From NCBI GenBank assembly GCA_044224495.1, contig JBGAKG010000025.1, positions 62,001 to 126,000 on the forward strand: DNA of 64,000 bases. The letters are read 5' to 3'. This stretch comes from JBGAKG01 sp044224495 (GTDB lineage: Bacteria > Myxococcota_A > Polyangia > Polyangiales > Polyangiaceae). How positions within the stretch are numbered: the stretch's first letter is position 1; each line of letters begins with the position of its first letter. The position numbers were made by a program, and so were the translations under genes. This document shows, one piece after another, positions 30,261 to 37,873 of this stretch. The notes beneath the pieces were generated by a model that had not been told where the DNA came from, did not search any database, and worked only from the letters and a program-made list of their open reading frames with translations.

Positions 30261-30923
30261 ATGGCGACGAAACAGCAAAAGTCCAAGGGAAAGCCGGCAG
30301 CCAAAGCTCCGGCCAAGGGAGCGAAATCGAAGGTCGCGAAGGCGGCAACCGCTCCGGCGGCCGATCCGAAGGCGGCCAAGCGCAAGCTCGGCCTCCGCGG
30401 TGCGGCGCCGTGGGCGGCACGCCACGCGGCCAAACACGCCGCCGAAGCGCGTGCTCGGGCAGCCGAGCCACCGCTCCCCGGCAGCGCGCGGGCCACGATC
30501 CGCACGCCGCGCGGCGCGGAGGACATCAAGGCCAAGATCGGCGAGCTCCACAACTCGCTCGCGCAGATCAAGGGCCTCCGCAAGAACCTCCACAAGACGT
30601 TCTACGACATCGGCAACATCCTCCGGGACGTCCAGGCCCGGAAGATCTACGAGGCCAAGGGCTACGGCACGTTCGAAGCCTTCCTCGAGCGCGAGATCGA
30701 CCTCGGCAAGACCACCGGTCTCCGCCTGGTTCGCATCACGCAGATCTTCCTCCGCGACGCAGCGCTCGAGTTCGGCATGGACCGGCTCATCAACGCGCTG
30801 ATCACGCTCGAGGGCATCCCCGACGCGCCCGGCTCGTCGATCAAGCTCGAGTCCGCGGCGAAGATCCCGCCGGCGCCGATCTCGACCCCCATCCTGCCGC
30901 TGAAGCCGCCCGGCCGGATGTGA
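30261..30923 (+). CDS. Lys/Ala-rich, probable DNA-associated protein of unknown family
   Basis: A 220-residue protein. The first 45 residues are a basic Lys/Ala/Pro stretch (MATKQQKSKGKPAAKAPAKG) like histone-like tails. Residues 85-185 are a conserved-looking helical domain (IKAKIGELHNSLAQIKGLRK, FYDIGNILRDVQARKIYEAK, GYGTFEAFLEREIDLGKTTG) with a pattern seen in several deltaproteobacterial proteins of unknown function. The C-terminus is Pro-rich. The arrangement suggests chromatin binding with a protein-interaction domain. It is convergent with the histidine kinase gene. Confidence 0.7.
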   Translation: MATKQQKSKGKPAAKAPAKGAKSKVAKAATAPAADPKAAKRKLGLRGAAPWAARHAAKHAAEARARAAEPPLPGSARATIRTPRGAEDIKAKIGELHNSLAQIKGLRKNLHKTFYDIGNILRDVQARKIYEAKGYGTFEAFLEREIDLGKTTGLRLVRITQIFLRDAALEFGMDRLINALITLEGIPDAPGSSIKLESAAKIPPAPISTPILPLKPPGRM

Positions 30924-30929
30924 CGAGCG

Positions 30930-32435
30930 TCAGGTACGCGCGCGTGGGACGGTGACGACCACGCGCGTGCCCCTGCCCCGCTCGCTCTCGATCCGGATGT
31001 CGCCACCGTGCTGGTCGACGATCTTCCGCACGATCGACAAGCCGAGCCCCGTGCCCGCCTCCTTCGTCGTGAAGAACGGGTCGAAGATCTGACCGAGCAG
31101 CTCGGGCGGGACGCCCGGACCGCTGTCCTCGATCTCCAGCTCGATCGCGTCGCCCGCTTCCCGCCCGCGGAGCGTCAAGCGTCCGCCGTCCTTCATCGCC
31201 TCGAGCGCGTTCACGACGAGGTTCAGGATCACCTGCTTCAGCTTCTCGACGTCGCCGACCATCACGAGCCCGGCGGGGACGTCGATCTCGATCCGGACGC
31301 CGCGTGACTCCGCCGCCGCGCGCTCGAGCGACAGCACGCCGTCCACCAGCTCCGGGAGCGCGACCGGCGCGCGCGCCAACCCACGCGGCCGCGCGAGCTC
31401 CAGGAACTCCGTGAGCAGGCGGTTCAAGCGCTCGATCTCGTCGCCGACGATGCCGGCGCGCCGATCGAGCGCCACCTTCGCCTCGGGCGCGACCGGCAGC
31501 TTCCCCACGTCCCGCCCGAGCAACATGAGCTGGAGCTTCGCCGCGTTCAGCGGGTTCCGGATCTCGTGCGCCAGGTTGAGCGCGAGCGTCCCCATCGCGC
31601 TGATGGCCTCCGCGTCGGCGGCGCGCTTCTCGAGCGCGCGCCGCTCGGTGATGTCGATCCCGAGCCCGTAGACGAGCGTCACGTCGCCTTCGCGCGCCGC
31701 GGACAGGTGAAAGCGAACGCGCCGCGGCGCGCCCCCGCGCACGAGGAACCCGACCTCGGAGTCGCGCGGGTGGATCCGCTCGGCCGCCACCGCGAGCGAG
31801 AGAAGCTCGCGCGCGCGCGCCCGATCCGGCTCGGCGAGGAACGTGTCGACGAAGTCCTCGCCGAGCGCCTCCTCGCCAGGCACCCGCGCCGTCTCGGACG
31901 CCTTTCGGTTGAAGAGCACGACGCGCCCCTCGAGATCGACCGCGACCACCAACACGTCCGTGAGCTCGACGACGGCGCGGTAACGGCGCTCGAGCTCCTC
32001 CCGCTCGCGCTGGAGCCGCACCTTGCCGAGCGCCTGCCGCACGGTGGTCACGAGCTCTTCGGGTCGGAACGACTTCAGGATCATCGCGTACGCGCCTGAG
32101 CGCATCGCGGCGAGCGCCGCATCCACGCTCCCGAAGCCCGTGATCAGGACGACCTCGCTCCCGGGCGCCGCCAGCTTCAGCGGCGCGATGAGGTCCACGC
32201 CGCTACCGTCGGGGAGCTTCACGTCGACGAGCGCGACGTCGAACCGCTCCTGCGCCGCGCGTTCGAGCGCCTCGCTCCCACGCGCCGCGATCGTCACCCG
32301 GAGCGGCGCATCCGCATCGGTGCGGGCGGCGAGGAGCACGTCCCGGAGCGAGCCCGCGAGCTCGGCGTTGTCGTCGACGATGAGGACGCGCCCGACCGCC
32401 AGCGCGTGCTCGTCGGTCTCACCGAGAGAGCTCAC
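30930..32435 (-). CDS. Receiver-PAS-histidine kinase
   Basis: A 501-residue protein from GTG at 32435, overlapping the gatB stop (GTGA). Order: receiver domain (14-135; Asp21, Asp22, phospho-acceptor Asp71 in VALVDVKLPDG, Lys121), PAS domain (150-262), HisKA with HEIRNP (His290) and HATPase with SGPGVP and GTGLGLS motifs. No membrane helix is present, so it is cytoplasmic. An N-terminal receiver lets an upstream phosphodonor regulate it; the second half resembles NtrB-type kinases. Translation coupled to gatB is unusual for a signalling gene. Output partner is not in the window. Confidence 0.9.
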   Translation of the reverse strand: MSSLGETDEHALAVGRVLIVDDNAELAGSLRDVLLAARTDADAPLRVTIAARGSEALERAAQERFDVALVDVKLPDGSGVDLIAPLKLAAPGSEVVLITGFGSVDAALAAMRSGAYAMILKSFRPEELVTTVRQALGKVRLQREREELERRYRAVVELTDVLVVAVDLEGRVVLFNRKASETARVPGEEALGEDFVDTFLAEPDRARARELLSLAVAAERIHPRDSEVGFLVRGGAPRRVRFHLSAAREGDVTLVYGLGIDITERRALEKRAADAEAISAMGTLALNLAHEIRNPLNAAKLQLMLLGRDVGKLPVAPEAKVALDRRAGIVGDEIERLNRLLTEFLELARPRGLARAPVALPELVDGVLSLERAAAESRGVRIEIDVPAGLVMVGDVEKLKQVILNLVVNALEAMKDGGRLTLRGREAGDAIELEIEDSGPGVPPELLGQIFDPFFTTKEAGTGLGLSIVRKIVDQHGGDIRIESERGRGTRVVVTVPRART

Positions 32436-33856
32436 GCGTCCCCCAACCCGAGCACGCGCCGCAGGATCTGGTTCACGAGCTTCGGGTTCGCCGACCCCTT
32501 CGTCTCCTTCATCACCGCCCCGACGAAGAACCCCAGGAGCGCCAGCTTGCCCGCCCGGAGCTGCGCCGCTTGGGACGGGTTCTGCTCGACGACGCGCTTC
32601 ACGACCTCTTCGATCGCGCCTTCGTCCGAGACCTGCGCCATCCCGCGCTCCTTCACGACCACGGCCGGGTCGGCGTCCGTTCGGGCGACCGCCGCATAGA
32701 CCTCCTTCGCCTGCTTCCCGCTGATGGTCCCGCGGGCGACCAGATCGAGGAGCCCGGCGAGCTGCTTCGGCTGGAGCGGCAGCTCCGCCGCGAGGCCGGT
32801 CGTCGTCACGTCGCGGAGCACCTCGGCCTGCACGAAGTTCGCGACCTTCACCGGATCGCGGTGAAGCAGGCTCGTCTCTTCGAAGAACGCGGCGATCCGC
32901 GGGTGCTGCGTCAGCACCGCGGCGGCGTCCGCACCAAGCCCGAGCTCCGCGACGAAGCGCGCGCGCTTCTCCTCCGGCAGCTCCGGCAGCTCGCGCCGCG
33001 CACGCTCCACGTCGGGCGCCCCCACGACGAGCGGCGGAAGATCGGGGTCCGGGAAATACCGGTAGTCCTGCGCCGTCTCCTTCGTCCGCATCGAGAACGT
33101 CGACCCCTTCGTCTCGTCCCAGCCGCGCGTCTCCTGCACGATGCGACCGCCGCCTTCGAGGACGGCTTCCTGGCGCGCGATCTCGTGCTCGATCGCCTTC
33201 TGCACGAAGCGGAACGAGTTGATGTTCTTCAGCTCCACCCGCGTGCCGAGCGTGGTCGCCCCGACCGGGCGGATCGAGACGTTGGCGTCGCAGCGGAACG
33301 AGCCCTCCTCGAGGTTCCCGTCGTTCACGCCGAGGAACACGAGGATCTCGCGGAGCGCGCGCAGGTAGTCCGCCGCCTCGGCCCCGGAGCGCAGGTCGGG
33401 CTCGCCGACGATCTCGACGAGCGGAACGCCCGCGCGGTTGAGATCGACGACCGAACCGCCGGGGCGATGGAAGCTCTTCCCCGCGTCTTCCTCCATGTGG
33501 ATGCGCGTCAGACGGGCGGTTCGCTCCCCCGCGAGCGGCACCGACCCGCCGAGGCACAGCGGCTCGTCGAACTGGCTGATCTGGTAGCCCTTCGGGAGGT
33601 CCGGGTAGAAGTAGTTCTTCCGCGCAAAGCGGCTCCGCGGCTGGATGGAGCACCCGAGCGCGAGGCCCACCTTCACCGCGTACTCGACCGCCTTCGCGTT
33701 GAGGACCGGCAGCGCCCCGGGCAAACCCAGGCACGTCGGACACACGTGCGTGTTCGGCGGCGCCCCGAACGACGCCCGACAACCGCAGAACAGCTTCGTC
33801 TCCGTGAGGAGCTGGGCGTGGACCTCGAGCCCAATCACGGCCTCGTACGCAGGCAT
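32432..33856 (-). CDS. gatB: Aspartyl/glutamyl-tRNA amidotransferase subunit B
   Basis: A 474-residue protein, standard length for GatB. It starts MPAYEAVIGLEVHAQLLTET, the family signature, with LVEIVGEPDLRS and the EHEIARQEAVLEGGGRIVQE block, then the YqeY-like C-terminal domain (KQAKEVYAAVARTD). GatB delivers the amido group to misacylated tRNA in the GatCAB complex. gatC and gatA are not adjacent here. A receiver-type histidine kinase gene overlaps its stop by 4 bases. An intergenic hairpin region lies upstream. Confidence 0.95.
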   Translation of the reverse strand: MPAYEAVIGLEVHAQLLTETKLFCGCRASFGAPPNTHVCPTCLGLPGALPVLNAKAVEYAVKVGLALGCSIQPRSRFARKNYFYPDLPKGYQISQFDEPLCLGGSVPLAGERTARLTRIHMEEDAGKSFHRPGGSVVDLNRAGVPLVEIVGEPDLRSGAEAADYLRALREILVFLGVNDGNLEEGSFRCDANVSIRPVGATTLGTRVELKNINSFRFVQKAIEHEIARQEAVLEGGGRIVQETRGWDETKGSTFSMRTKETAQDYRYFPDPDLPPLVVGAPDVERARRELPELPEEKRARFVAELGLGADAAAVLTQHPRIAAFFEETSLLHRDPVKVANFVQAEVLRDVTTTGLAAELPLQPKQLAGLLDLVARGTISGKQAKEVYAAVARTDADPAVVVKERGMAQVSDEGAIEEVVKRVVEQNPSQAAQLRAGKLALLGFFVGAVMKETKGSANPKLVNQILRRVLGLGDA

Positions 33857-33903
33857 GGCTCGACTTCTAAATCAACGAGCGCGATTCTCGAACTCGAAAC
33901 GGT

Positions 33904-33980
33904 GTTTTGGGCTCGGGACCCAAAACCGGGAGGTGGGGCCCCATCCGGGCTCTGCCCGGTGGGGCGGGGGGCAGAGCCCC
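33904..33980. repeat. Two intergenic stem-loops upstream of gatB and ftsB-like gene
   Basis: GTTTTGGG (33904-33911), a 7-base loop, CCCAAAAC (33919-33926); then GGGCTCTGCC (33947-33956) paired with GGCAGAGCCC (33970-33979) across a G-rich 13-base loop. They lie in the divergent gap between gatB and the FtsB-like gene. They could be a mobile palindrome or 5'-leader structure. Confidence 0.5.
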
Positions 33981-34034
33981 CCGGCAATGAGCGGCGAAAA
34001 GTAGCCTCGCTCTAGCGGCGAAAGGTAGGTTGGC

Positions 34035-34376
34035 GTGGCCGTGCCCTCGAGCGATCGCCCCGGACGTCCCTTCGACCTCGCCCTCTTTCTCGAGCGCATC
34101 CTGCCGCTCGGCATCCTCGCCGTCGCCGGCATCTCCGTCCCGATCATGATCTTCGAGCCCTCGGGCCTGCCGCGCATGCGGAGCCTCGACCAGGAGCTCA
34201 AGACCGTTCGCGAGGAGAACAAGACCTCCGAGCGCGAGATCACGGAGCTCCGGAGCGAGGTGCAGGAGCTCCGCGACGATCCCAACGCGGTCGAGCGCAT
34301 CGCCCGTGACCAGCTCGGGATGGTGCGGAAGAGCGAGGTCGTCTTCCAGTTCCCGCGAAAGAACGAAGGTCCCTGA
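34035..34376 (+). CDS. FtsB/DivIC-like septum formation protein
   Basis: A 113-residue protein from GTG at 34035. One transmembrane helix (LERILPLGILAVAGISVPIM, about residues 20-38) is followed by a heptad coiled coil (SLDQELKTVREENKTSEREI, TELRSEVQELRDDP). The closing ERIARDQLGMVRKSEVVFQF segment is a hallmark of FtsB/DivIC (…R.LGMV..GE..Y). FtsB bridges the divisome with FtsL and FtsQ. It is followed after 25 bases by a MshEN-type protein gene. Confidence 0.85.
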   Translation: MAVPSSDRPGRPFDLALFLERILPLGILAVAGISVPIMIFEPSGLPRMRSLDQELKTVREENKTSEREITELRSEVQELRDDPNAVERIARDQLGMVRKSEVVFQFPRKNEGP

Positions 34377-34401
34377 AGGCGTTGGTGTATCGTTCGACCT
34401 C

Positions 34402-35661
34402 GTGTCGGTCGAACTCGGACGGAACCTCCTCCTAGGCGACGCGATCGGGAGCGAGGCCCTGGGCCGGGCGCTCCTCCGCGCCGCGCAGGACCGTCGCTCG
34501 CTCCTCGCGGTCCTCCTCGACGGCGGCTACGTCGACGAGGCACGGCTCGAGGCCGAGCTCGCCCGCGCCGGCGCCGATCCGATCGGCCGCGTCGCGATCG
34601 ACCGGGGCCTGTACGAGAAGCTCCCCGACGGGCTCTGCGAGCGGCTCCTGGTCGTGCCGATGGGGCGCGAGGAAGGCGGCGCCATCCGCGTCGCGCTCGC
34701 CGATCCGCGGGACCCGCACCCGGCAGCCGAGATCGCACGCGCCCTCCGCTCGGAGGTGAAGGCGTTCCGCGCTCGGATCTCGCTCCTGCGCGAGGCGCTC
34801 GCCGAGGTCGGCGTGGAGGACGGCTGGGAAGATCCCGGCGCCACGGCGCTCGCCCCGCCGATGTGGATGGAGGCCCCCGAGCCCGATCCGGAGCCGCCGA
34901 GCTCCGACAAACGCCGCGGCACGCCACTCTGGGGAACGCCCGCCGTCGCGGTGCCACCGCCGTCGGGACGCGCGAGCGACATCCCGATCCCGCTCACGCG
35001 GCGCTCGATCCCGCCGACGACCGAGCGCGATCCGGAGCCGGTGTTCTCGCTCTCGCGCCGCCCGGCCCAGCTCGCCCCGCTCAACGGCGACGGGATCGTC
35101 CTCGTTCAGGATCCGCCGCCGGCGCGCGCGCCGTCGGTGGCGCCCGGGCCGCGCGACAGCGTGCGCCCGTCGCGGATTCCGGAGCCGCCTTTCGCCGACG
35201 CCGGGCCGACGCTCGCCGCTCTGGCCGACGCGAAGGATCGCGACGCCATCGTCGCGCTCGTGCTCGGTGGCGTACGGACGGTCGCCCGGCGCGTCGGCAT
35301 CTTCGCCGCGCGGCGCGACGCCTTCGTCGGCTGGAGCTGCTCCCCCGAGTTCGGCGACCCCAAGGACTTCAAGCAGGTGATCGTGCCGGCCACGCTGCCG
35401 AGCATCCTCGCCAGCGCCGCCACCGGCACGGAGTACTTCGGCCCCGTCTACCCGAGCGAAGCGCACCAGCCGATGCTCGCGTTCATGAAGACCTACAGCC
35501 GCGAGATCGCCATCACCGCGGTGCGCGTGCTCGGCTACGCAGCGCTCGTGATCGTGGCGGACGAGCTCGGCGACTCGGCGCTGTCGACGAAGCGCATCGG
35601 TGAGCTCTCGGCCGCGGCGGGGAGCGCCCTGACCCGGCTTCTCCGCCATGGGCGCGCCTGA
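34402..35661 (+). CDS. MshEN-domain protein with C-terminal unknown domain
   Basis: A 419-residue protein from GTG at 34402. Residues 5-130 match the N-terminal domain of type II secretion ATPases (GspE/MshEN), with the …GRVAIDRGLYEKLPDGLCER, VVPMGREEGGAIRVALADPR pattern that binds cyclic di-GMP in some members. A Pro/Ser/Arg-rich linker (170-280) follows. The last 130 residues (DRDAIVALVLGGVRTVARRV, FAARRDAFVGWSCSPEFGD) look like a GAF-type domain. No ATPase domain is attached, so this is a regulatory or adaptor protein. It ends 26 bases before the mutase gene. Confidence 0.7.
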   Translation: MSVELGRNLLLGDAIGSEALGRALLRAAQDRRSLLAVLLDGGYVDEARLEAELARAGADPIGRVAIDRGLYEKLPDGLCERLLVVPMGREEGGAIRVALADPRDPHPAAEIARALRSEVKAFRARISLLREALAEVGVEDGWEDPGATALAPPMWMEAPEPDPEPPSSDKRRGTPLWGTPAVAVPPPSGRASDIPIPLTRRSIPPTTERDPEPVFSLSRRPAQLAPLNGDGIVLVQDPPPARAPSVAPGPRDSVRPSRIPEPPFADAGPTLAALADAKDRDAIVALVLGGVRTVARRVGIFAARRDAFVGWSCSPEFGDPKDFKQVIVPATLPSILASAATGTEYFGPVYPSEAHQPMLAFMKTYSREIAITAVRVLGYAALVIVADELGDSALSTKRIGELSAAAGSALTRLLRHGRA

Positions 35662-35687
35662 CGACGTCTGGTAGAACGCGGCTCGAC

Positions 35688-37358
35688 ATGAGCGACGGCA
35701 CCAGCGGCTACGGCAAGGCGCGGCAACGTTGGGAGCGGGAGGTCCTCCATCCCCTCGAGAAGAAGAACGCCCCGCGCAAGCGGATCGGCGTTCTCGCGGG
35801 CGGCGCCGACGCCGCGCCCCTCTACGGCCCCGACGATCTCGCCGGCTTCGATCCGGAAGCGGCGCTCGGGCTCCCCGGCGAGCCGCCGTTCACCCGCGGC
35901 GTGCAGCCCAACATGTTCCGCGGTCGGCTCTGGACGATGCGCCAGTACGCGGGCTTCGGCACGGCGAAGGAGTCGAACGAGCGCTACCACTACCTCCTCG
36001 CGCAGGGGCAGACCGGCCTCTCCGTCGCGTTCGATCTTCCGACCCAGATGGGCCGCGACTCGGACGACCCGCGCGCGCTGGGCGAGGTCGGGCGCGTCGG
36101 CGTCGCGATCGACTCGATCGACGACATGCGGATGCTCCTCCGTGGGCTGCCGCTCGACAAAATCTCGACGTCGATGACGATCAACGCGACCGCCGCGGTG
36201 CTCCTCTGCTTCTACATCGCGGTGGCCGAGGAGAACGGCGTCCCGCGCGCGAAGCTCGCCGGCACGATCCAGAACGACATCCTCAAGGAGTACATGGCGC
36301 GCGGGACGTACATCTTCCCGCCCCGCCCGTCGATCCGGCTCATCACCGACATCTTCGCGTTCGCCGGGCGCGAGGTCCCCAAGTGGAACACGATCTCGAT
36401 CAGCGGCTACCACATCCGCGAAGCCGGCTGCGACGCGGTCCAAGAGGTCGCGTTCACGCTCGCCGACGGGCTCGCCTACGTGAAGGCCGCGATCGACGCC
36501 GGGCTCGACGTCGACGAGTTCGCGGGGCAGCTCTCGTTCTTCTTCAACGTCCACAACAACCTCCTCGAGGAGATCGCGAAGTTCCGCGCGGCGCGGCGGA
36601 TGTGGAGCCAGCTCCTCGCCGACCGCTTCGGCGCGAAGACCGCGCGCGCACGCGCGCTGCGCTTCCACACCCAGACCGCCGGAGCGACGCTCACCGCGCA
36701 GCAGCCGCTCAACAACGTCGTCCGCGTCACGATCCAGGCGCTCGCCGCCGTGCTCGGCGGCTGTCAGTCGCTCCACACGAACTCGTTCGACGAGGCGCTC
36801 GGGCTCCCCACCAGCGAGGCCGCCACGATCGCCTTGCGCACGCAGCAGATCATCGCGTCGGAGTCCGGCGTCGCCGACTTCGTCGACGCCCTCGGCGGCA
36901 GCTACGCGATCGAGGCGCTCACGAACCAAATCGAAGAGAAGGCCAACGCGTACCTCGCCCGGATCGACGAGCTCGGCGGGATGGTCCACGCGATCGAGCA
37001 GGGCTACCCGCAGCGTGAGATCCAGAGCAGCGCCTACCGGTACCAGCTCGAGATCGAGAAGAAGGAGCGCCTCGTCGTCGGGCAGAACGCCTACGTGCAG
37101 GAGTCGGCGCCCGTCCCGGTGATGACGATCGACCCGCGCATCGAGCGCGAGCAGGTCGAGCGGCTGCGCGCGTTCCGCGCGACGCGCGACGCAGCTGCGC
37201 ACGCGAAGTCGCTCGCCGCGATCGAGGCGGCGGCGAAGGGGACGGAGAACTTGGTGCCGCTCGTGCTCGACGCGGTGAAGGTGGGCGCGACGGTCGGCGA
37301 GATCTCCAACGTGCTGCGCGGGGTCTGGGGAGAGCACGTCGAGACGCTCGTACTGTGA
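35688..37358 (+). CDS. Methylmalonyl-CoA mutase, large (catalytic) subunit without B12 domain
   Basis: A 556-residue protein, the length of stand-alone mutase catalytic chains. Motifs: VAFDLPTQMG near 116, TSMTINATAA, TISISGYHIREAGCDAVQEV near 238, and the QPLNNVVRVTIQALAAVLGG...QSLHTNSFDEALGLP block. The chain ends around 556 without the C-terminal cobalamin-binding DxHxxG domain, which must come from a separate small subunit not found in the window. It isomerises a CoA thioester (methylmalonyl or a related acid). It follows the MshEN-type gene closely. Confidence 0.9.
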   Translation: MSDGTSGYGKARQRWEREVLHPLEKKNAPRKRIGVLAGGADAAPLYGPDDLAGFDPEAALGLPGEPPFTRGVQPNMFRGRLWTMRQYAGFGTAKESNERYHYLLAQGQTGLSVAFDLPTQMGRDSDDPRALGEVGRVGVAIDSIDDMRMLLRGLPLDKISTSMTINATAAVLLCFYIAVAEENGVPRAKLAGTIQNDILKEYMARGTYIFPPRPSIRLITDIFAFAGREVPKWNTISISGYHIREAGCDAVQEVAFTLADGLAYVKAAIDAGLDVDEFAGQLSFFFNVHNNLLEEIAKFRAARRMWSQLLADRFGAKTARARALRFHTQTAGATLTAQQPLNNVVRVTIQALAAVLGGCQSLHTNSFDEALGLPTSEAATIALRTQQIIASESGVADFVDALGGSYAIEALTNQIEEKANAYLARIDELGGMVHAIEQGYPQREIQSSAYRYQLEIEKKERLVVGQNAYVQESAPVPVMTIDPRIEREQVERLRAFRATRDAAAHAKSLAAIEAAAKGTENLVPLVLDAVKVGATVGEISNVLRGVWGEHVETLVL

Positions 37359-37450
37359 TCGGCGCTGCTTTTTTGGGCATGCGCAGGCGCAGGCGCACGC
37401 GCAGGTAGAGAAATTTGGCCCTCTTTCGTTGGATGCGTACGTTCACCTAC

Positions 37451-37858
37451 ATGAGCGCCATTCTTCGCCGAAACCTCCCGCGCCGCGCGTTCCGTCGCTA
37501 CGTCCGCCTCGACTGCCAGGTCGTCCGCGAGACCGACTTCCGGCCCGTCGGCGAGCTCGCGCTCGACCTGTCGACCGATGGGATGCTGCTCCGCACCAAC
37601 GAGCGGATCCTCACCGGCGAAGAGCTCATCATCGTCTTCCGTCCGCCGAGCTCGAACCGCCTCATCGACGCTTCGGCGACCGTCGCGCGCGTCCTCCACG
37701 GACGGCGCCCGGGCGACCGCGGTCGCGCGCTCGGCATCCAGTTCGATCAGATGTCGGAGAGCGATCGGTCGCACCTCTGGGAGTGCCTCCGCGGTCTCCC
37801 CGCGCCCGAGCCGCTCCGCGATCCGCTCAGCGGGATCACGCAGCGCCTCGCCGGATGA
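37451..37858 (+). CDS. PilZ domain protein
   Basis: A 135-residue protein if started at 37451 (MSAILRRNLPRRAFRRYVRL); an ATG at 37415 would add twelve residues and neither has a strong ribosome site. The RxxxR motif (RRAFRRYVR) and the D/N-x-S-x-x-G motif (DLSTDGMLL) are those of cyclic di-GMP-binding PilZ domains, with VARVLHGRRPGDRGRALGIQF closing the barrel. A stand-alone PilZ protein usually tunes motility or secretion output. It is preceded by a small GCGCAG hexamer repeat near 37378-37405. Confidence 0.8.
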   Translation: MSAILRRNLPRRAFRRYVRLDCQVVRETDFRPVGELALDLSTDGMLLRTNERILTGEELIIVFRPPSSNRLIDASATVARVLHGRRPGDRGRALGIQFDQMSESDRSHLWECLRGLPAPEPLRDPLSGITQRLAG

Positions 37859-37873
37859 GCTAAGCTTCCGCGG

